Source of the DNA: Acidobacteriaceae bacterium
GTDB taxonomy: Bacteria; Acidobacteriota; Terriglobia; Terriglobales; Acidobacteriaceae
Reading direction: 5' to 3'
DNA length: 9,750 nucleotides
Assembly: GCA_003132825.1 (NCBI GenBank)
Contig: PKYX01000086.1
Span: forward strand, 1,172-10,921
In this document: positions 6,874 through 9,750 of the stretch, in pieces
Layout: the number at the start of each line of letters is the position of its first letter
Position numbering within the stretch: position 1 is the stretch's first letter
Notes under the pieces: model-generated
The model's input: the letters and a program-made list of their open reading frames with translations, nothing else
Told to the model about the DNA's origin: nothing
Databases searched by the model: none
Position numbers and translations under genes: made by a program

Positions 6874-7032
6874 TTATTGAAACTGATTCGACGTCTTGGC
6901 GTCCAGATATTCCACGACCTCGCGCACATTCATAATACTGAGCAGCGGGATCACATCCTTGGCGATGAACCCGCCTTTCGAGTTCAGGACTTCGAGTTCG
7001 GTTAAAGCACACTGCAGAGCATACTCGTCCAT
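6874..7032 (-). CDS. Small hypothetical protein, 52 residues
   Basis: I do not recognise this protein. From ATG 7032 it reads as an acidic, largely helical 52-mer (starts MDEYALQCALTELEVLNSKG and includes VREVVEYLDA), with no membrane segment and one cysteine. The start is supported by AAGAGG followed by a G-run 9 bases upstream. The frame stays open upstream to 7179, but that part looks non-coding (many Pro, Gly and Thr, no helix pattern), so the short form is preferred. The two stop codons of this gene and the oxidoreductase are separated by only 2 bp, which argues that this end is a true gene boundary. Heptad-like leucine and valine spacing hints at a small helical bundle or an interaction peptide; that is inference. 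Confidence 0.6.
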   Translation of the reverse strand: MDEYALQCALTELEVLNSKGGFIAKDVIPLLSIMNVREVVEYLDAKTSNQFQ

Positions 7033-7050
7033 GGGGCCCCCCTCTTGGTT
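7033..7050 (-). promoter_or_regulatory. Unusual G-rich leader of the 52-aa gene
   Basis: Just before the ATG the minus strand reads AAGAGGGGGGGCCCC. It combines a Shine-Dalgarno-like AAGAGG, a run of seven or more G, and an 8-bp self-complementary GGGGCCCC touching the start codon. Such a palindrome could fold over the start and limit initiation. This is visible structure; the effect is inferred. Confidence 0.35.
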
Positions 7051-7224
7051 GGTGCTGGCGGGTGAAGGTTCGATACAGCGCGGAAGACCGATGCCGCCCG
7101 CTTCCCCGCCCGTCAGCAAGAACAGGCTATCGCGAGTGACCGGGGGATGGAATAGCACGGTTGTGGGTAAGGCTGGCACAGTCGTGGGGTTTTCGGCGGA
7201 GTTTGCCGGGCATTGGCGGCTCGA

Positions 7225-7890
7225 CTAGTGATCGGAGAGCCAGCGTTCGAGTTTCTGCCGCGAACTTTGGGACAATTCGGAGAAGCGGATGCCGGCGTGT
7301 CCGCTGCCGTCGACCCAGGCGAGTTCGGCTTTGGTTTCCATCGCAGCTTCGCCGGGCAGAGTGAAGGTAACTTTGGAAACCACACCCTTCAGCCACTTGC
7401 CTAGGAATGTGATGGCCATGCCGCCTTCGCTGAGATTGGTGGCGGTTGCTTTCAGTTCCTGACCGAGGTTCGAGATCACCGACGCCTCCATTTCCACGGG
7501 GTGGCGAAAATAGCGGCGCTGCTCGCGCTCCATGAATCCGAGCGCTGCACTGAAGCAGCGCGCGGCGCTAGGCGGAGAAATCGGCTTTTGCAGTACGAAC
7601 TTGGCTCCGCGCCCGAAAGCCTCGTGGGTGGTGGTCTTTCCATTCAGAATGGCAAAAGTCACCGAATTTTTGTTGCTCTCGCCATGACGCAGGTTCTCGA
7701 GCACATCGAGCCCACCCTGGAGGTCGTCGCAGTCCACGATCACAGCGTCAAACTTTTCAGAGGAAAGGATTTCACAGCCGGAGCGGGCGCCCCGGCATAC
7801 CTCCACCTCCACGGCCAATTTCTCCAATGCCGTGCGAACCACGCCGATGACTTGCTGGTCGCGACTCAGGAGGAGGGAGATCAGGGCCAT
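7225..7890 (-). CDS. Receiver-like plus PilZ domain protein (putative c-di-GMP effector)
   Basis: Predicted 221-residue cytoplasmic protein with two parts. Residues 1-115 resemble a response-regulator receiver: LLLSRD at the first strand, VDCDD with Asp53 as the likely phospho-acceptor, and LQKP with Lys102. The usual Thr/Ser before the fourth helix is not evident (FAILNGK), so phosphorylation is uncertain. Residues 120-220 form a PilZ domain with the cyclic-di-GMP motif RRYFR (RxxxR, Arg125 and Arg129) and NLSEGG (NxSxxG, 152-157). The family role is to bind c-di-GMP and control motility, adhesion or secretion; the target here is unknown. The start at ATG 7890 (MALISLLLSRD) matches the domain start. 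The frame runs upstream to 8073 but would overlap folK. Similar receiver-PilZ proteins are common in Acidobacteriota. It is divergent from folK with 113 bp between. Confidence 0.85.
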   Translation of the reverse strand: MALISLLLSRDQQVIGVVRTALEKLAVEVEVCRGARSGCEILSSEKFDAVIVDCDDLQGGLDVLENLRHGESNKNSVTFAILNGKTTTHEAFGRGAKFVLQKPISPPSAARCFSAALGFMEREQRRYFRHPVEMEASVISNLGQELKATATNLSEGGMAITFLGKWLKGVVSKVTFTLPGEAAMETKAELAWVDGSGHAGIRFSELSQSSRQKLERWLSDH

Positions 7891-8003
7891 GGTAGATGCG
7901 ATGGTAATCCCTGCGCGCGTAGCGATGAAAGTAACCAAGGGGGGGTGCCCCGGTGCCCCGAAATTATTTGCGGTAGTCTGGAAGACGGTGAAACGGTTTT
8001 TCA

Positions 8004-8507
8004 ATGCATAAGTTCGTCTACCTCTCGCTCGGTTCCAATGTCGGGGATCGTGCCGCAAATTTGAGAACCGCACTCATGCGGCTCGAAGCTCTCGGCAACG
8101 TAGTGGCGGTTTCGTCTTTCTATGAAACGGAACCAGTCGAACTGGTGGCGCAGCCGTGGTTTCTGAATTGTGCTGTGAAGTTGGGCACGGAGAAAATGCC
8201 TAGGCAGTTGCTGGCCGGCGTTCTCGATCTGGAGCGGGAGATGGGCCGCCGACGTACGCAGAAAAAAGGGCCGCGCAACATTGACATCGACATTCTTCTG
8301 TTCGGCAACTCGATTGTTAAGGCCAGGGGGCTGACGATTCCGCATCCGGCGCTGCACGAACGGCGATTCGTGCTCGAGCCCTTGGTGGAAATCGCACCCG
8401 ATATGCGTCATCCCGTGCTCAAACGGACAATGCGTGAACTGCGCGATGCGCTTGCGCCGGGGCAAGCGGTCCGCAAGGCCGAGCACCAGGCGCGGATCCC
8501 GGACTGA
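8004..8507 (+). CDS. folK: 2-amino-4-hydroxy-6-hydroxymethyldihydropteridine pyrophosphokinase
   Basis: Predicted 167-residue cytoplasmic enzyme that transfers pyrophosphate from ATP to 6-hydroxymethyl-dihydropterin, the step before dihydropteroate synthase in folate synthesis. All family blocks are present in order: LSLGSNVGDR (7-16), YETEP (40-44), QPWFLNCAV (50-58), GPRNIDIDIL (89-98) and PHPALHERRFVLEPL (113-127). Asp94 and Asp96 are the magnesium ligands, matching Asp95 and Asp97 of the E. coli enzyme, and His114 and Arg120/121 line the ATP site. Length is typical for the single-domain enzyme. ATG 8004 gives the normal N-terminus, though no Shine-Dalgarno sequence is seen. No other folate genes are in view. 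It is divergent from the PilZ gene and convergent with the cysteine-rich gene. Confidence 0.95.
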   Translation: MHKFVYLSLGSNVGDRAANLRTALMRLEALGNVVAVSSFYETEPVELVAQPWFLNCAVKLGTEKMPRQLLAGVLDLEREMGRRRTQKKGPRNIDIDILLFGNSIVKARGLTIPHPALHERRFVLEPLVEIAPDMRHPVLKRTMRELRDALAPGQAVRKAEHQARIPD

Positions 8508-8595
8508 ACACGGATACGACTGGTTTTGTCTGTCTCGCCTCGCTTGATCGTGGAGTCCGCGCAAATCCGCCGGCAGTTTTTCTGGAATGGATGAG

Positions 8596-9273
8596 CTAGG
8601 GCATCACGATTCGGCTTCCAGCTTCCTGCGTCAAAGCGATGGGCGCGGGCTCAGGGAATTGAGCGAAGATGAAATCCACAAAGGCCCGCGACCGGGGCCT
8701 TCCAGAAGAGCGCCCGTGCGCCATTCTTACCAAAAACACCAGAGCGCGCAAGATGTCGGCATCCCGCAGGCGAGTGAAGCCGAGATGCTTGTGCTCGGTT
8801 TCTCGATACTCCTGCAGCGCCCGTTGCATTTCGGCCAGCAGAGCCTGATGGCTGAGGTTGGTCACGGGGGCCTCATAGTGCAAGCCGGACTGTGCCAGCG
8901 TCTCGTAGGTTGTTGCCAGTGCGGTTAGGGCGGCGATTAAATCAGAATCGGTGAGAGCGCGGTTGGCGCGGGCGCTTTTCGCCAGGGCGTAGCTGAGTCC
9001 GAGGATCAGGGGTTCGTGATCGTAGAGAAACTGCTGCGCGATCTCGACCTGCGGGAACAGAGCGGCCTGGTCCAAATCCTGCATGGAGCGCGGCCTTTCA
9101 TGCTCGCGAGCCTGCAGCAGGTAAATGCAGTCAGGGGGACAGTCGAGGGTGACTTCGCGCTGCTCGCCGCAGCATTGCGGGCAGATGCGCCCGTGGACGG
9201 CGGGACAAAAACGCTTTTCCTTGCGTTTTTCGCAGATTGTGCAACTCACAGGTGCCAGATCTCCCCCTGGCAT
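8596..9273 (-). CDS. Cysteine-rich putative zinc-binding protein of unknown function
   Basis: Predicted 225-residue soluble protein. The first 50 residues hold eight cysteines: Cys11 and 14 (CTIC), 23, 31, 34 and 35 (CPQCC), 45 and 49. This is the pattern of one or two zinc knuckles, with the flanking text EKRKEKRFCP and EQREVTLDCP. The rest is mainly helical and acidic, with no membrane segment. I associate this layout with acidobacterial hypothetical proteins that begin CPICEKRK, but no function is known to me. The frame extends upstream to 9708, across the HU gene, so the start must be internal. ATG 9273 places the first cysteine pair near the N-terminus; ATG 9327 would give 243 residues. 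Neither has a good ribosome site. It is divergent from HU with about 217 bp between. Confidence 0.75.
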   Translation of the reverse strand: MPGGDLAPVSCTICEKRKEKRFCPAVHGRICPQCCGEQREVTLDCPPDCIYLLQAREHERPRSMQDLDQAALFPQVEIAQQFLYDHEPLILGLSYALAKSARANRALTDSDLIAALTALATTYETLAQSGLHYEAPVTNLSHQALLAEMQRALQEYRETEHKHLGFTRLRDADILRALVFLVRMAHGRSSGRPRSRAFVDFIFAQFPEPAPIALTQEAGSRIVMP

Positions 9274-9437
9274 TATTACACGCAGGGGCACGCCGCCCGG
9301 GGCGCGATGCCTGTGCTGGCGGGCCATTTTGAAACTACGGGGGCGGAAACCGGCGTTTTTTATGGCTTTTGCCCGTGCCAAGGTAAGAACATCCGCGTAA
9401 AATGGGCCTAGAACGCTACTTTTCCACAGGAGCACGG

Positions 9438-9445
9438 TATAAGAT
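9438..9445 (+). promoter_or_regulatory. Candidate -10 element for the HU gene
   Basis: TATAAGAT lies about 45 bases before the HU ATG. No good TTGACA-like hexamer is found 16-18 bases upstream, so the assignment rests on the -10 match and position alone. Confidence 0.3.
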
Positions 9446-9478
9446 AGCGCTCTCGCAGCAAAATCGGAGTTGCATTTC

Positions 9479-9486
9479 AGAGGAGG
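9479..9486 (+). promoter_or_regulatory. Strong Shine-Dalgarno sequence of the HU gene
   Basis: AGAGGAGG lies 4 bases before ATG 9491. It is the strongest ribosome site in the window, consistent with an abundant nucleoid protein. It favours ATG 9491 over the internal ATG at 9503, which would sit 16 bases away. Confidence 0.7.
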
Positions 9487-9490
9487 ATTC

Positions 9491-9750
9491 ATGGCAGCAG
9501 GCATGACCAAGACACAACTGGTCCGCCACCTGGCGGAGGAGCTTGAGATCAACAACAAAGCAGCGGCGACATTTTTGGAGACCCTTGCGGATACCGCCAT
9601 CAAGGAGACCAAGAAGAATGGCGTGTTCGTGGTGCCCGGCTTGGGCCGCCTGGTGAAGGCGCATCGCAAGGCACGCGTGGGACGCAATCCCCAGACTGGT
9701 GAACCCATTCAGATCAAGGCGAAGACGGTGGTGAAGTTCCGCGTGGCCAA
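9491..9750 (+). CDS. hup: HU-family DNA-binding protein (cut by the right edge)
   Basis: The first 86 codons of a histone-like nucleoid protein, open to the end of the window. It begins MAAGMTKTQLVRHLAEEL; four residues precede the usual HU start. The helical dimer core (about 5-45) is followed by VFVVPGLGRL and the DNA-binding arm signature GRNPQTGEPIQIKAKTVVKF (64-83), in which the arm-tip RNPxTG is intact. Judging from HU proteins (about 90-100 residues), only the last few residues are missing. HU dimers bend and compact DNA and help replication, recombination and transcription. The gene was not recoverable as a closed frame because it lacks a stop inside the window. Start choice rests on the strong Shine-Dalgarno sequence. 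Confidence 0.95.
   Translation, partial: MAAGMTKTQLVRHLAEELEINNKAAATFLETLADTAIKETKKNGVFVVPGLGRLVKAHRKARVGRNPQTGEPIQIKAKTVVKFRVA

Noticed and set aside
7033..7179. N-terminal extension of the 52-residue protein to 101 residues
   Set aside because: The added part has a composition typical of non-coding sequence, and the ribosome site lies before the internal ATG.
7891..8073. N-terminal extension of the receiver-PilZ protein
   Set aside because: It would overlap the start of folK on the opposite strand, and the receiver domain begins right at MALISLLLS.
8508..8595. Terminator between folK and the Cys-rich gene
   Set aside because: A T-run occurs at 8577-8581, but I could not find a stable stem directly before it on either strand.
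9274..9708. Long N-terminal extension of the Cys-rich protein across HU
   Set aside because: It runs antisense through the well-supported HU gene and its ribosome site. The sequence is an antisense shadow.

Overview
The window looks like chromosomal backbone of a soil-type Acidobacteriota (Terriglobia-like) genome. The pointers are a protein of the acidobacterial VWFA-related family, a receiver-PilZ protein of a type I associate with that phylum, and an HU protein with the N-terminus MAAGMTKTQL. This placement is by protein resemblance, not by any marker gene. The coding backbone is GC-rich, while roughly the first 400 bases are visibly more AT-rich and hold no intact gene.

Layout: 1-556 has no convincing intact gene. 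It carries an 11-bp tandem repeat (188-220) with related copies at 81-103. Next, on the minus strand, comes a broken N-terminal piece of L-serine dehydratase (557-763). The largest gene is a secreted S15-family hydrolase on the minus strand (799-2898) whose active-site spacing matches alpha-amino acid ester hydrolases. Divergent from it, a plus-strand run encodes an RluD-type pseudouridine synthase (3054-4025), a secreted VWA protein (4071-5195) and a DUF3052 protein (5204-5614). After a 171-bp gap comes a Gfo/Idh/MocA oxidoreductase (5786-6871) resembling scyllo-inositol dehydrogenase IolW.

Facing it tail to tail, 2 bp away, is a 52-residue protein of unknown function (minus, 6874-7032). A receiver-PilZ protein (minus, 7225-7890) lies divergent from folK (8004-8507). 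A cysteine-rich putative zinc-binding protein (minus, 8596-9273) lies divergent from an HU-family nucleoid protein that runs off the right edge (9491 onward).

The genes do not form one pathway. They are mostly housekeeping (rRNA modification, folate synthesis, nucleoid protein) mixed with lineage-specific exported and signalling proteins. I see no tRNA, rRNA, CRISPR array, intact transposase or obvious defence system. The less ordinary parts are the left-end repeat and gene-remnant region, the AEH-like hydrolase with its possible leaderless promoter, and three poorly characterised proteins (52-aa ORF, DUF3052, Cys-rich protein).
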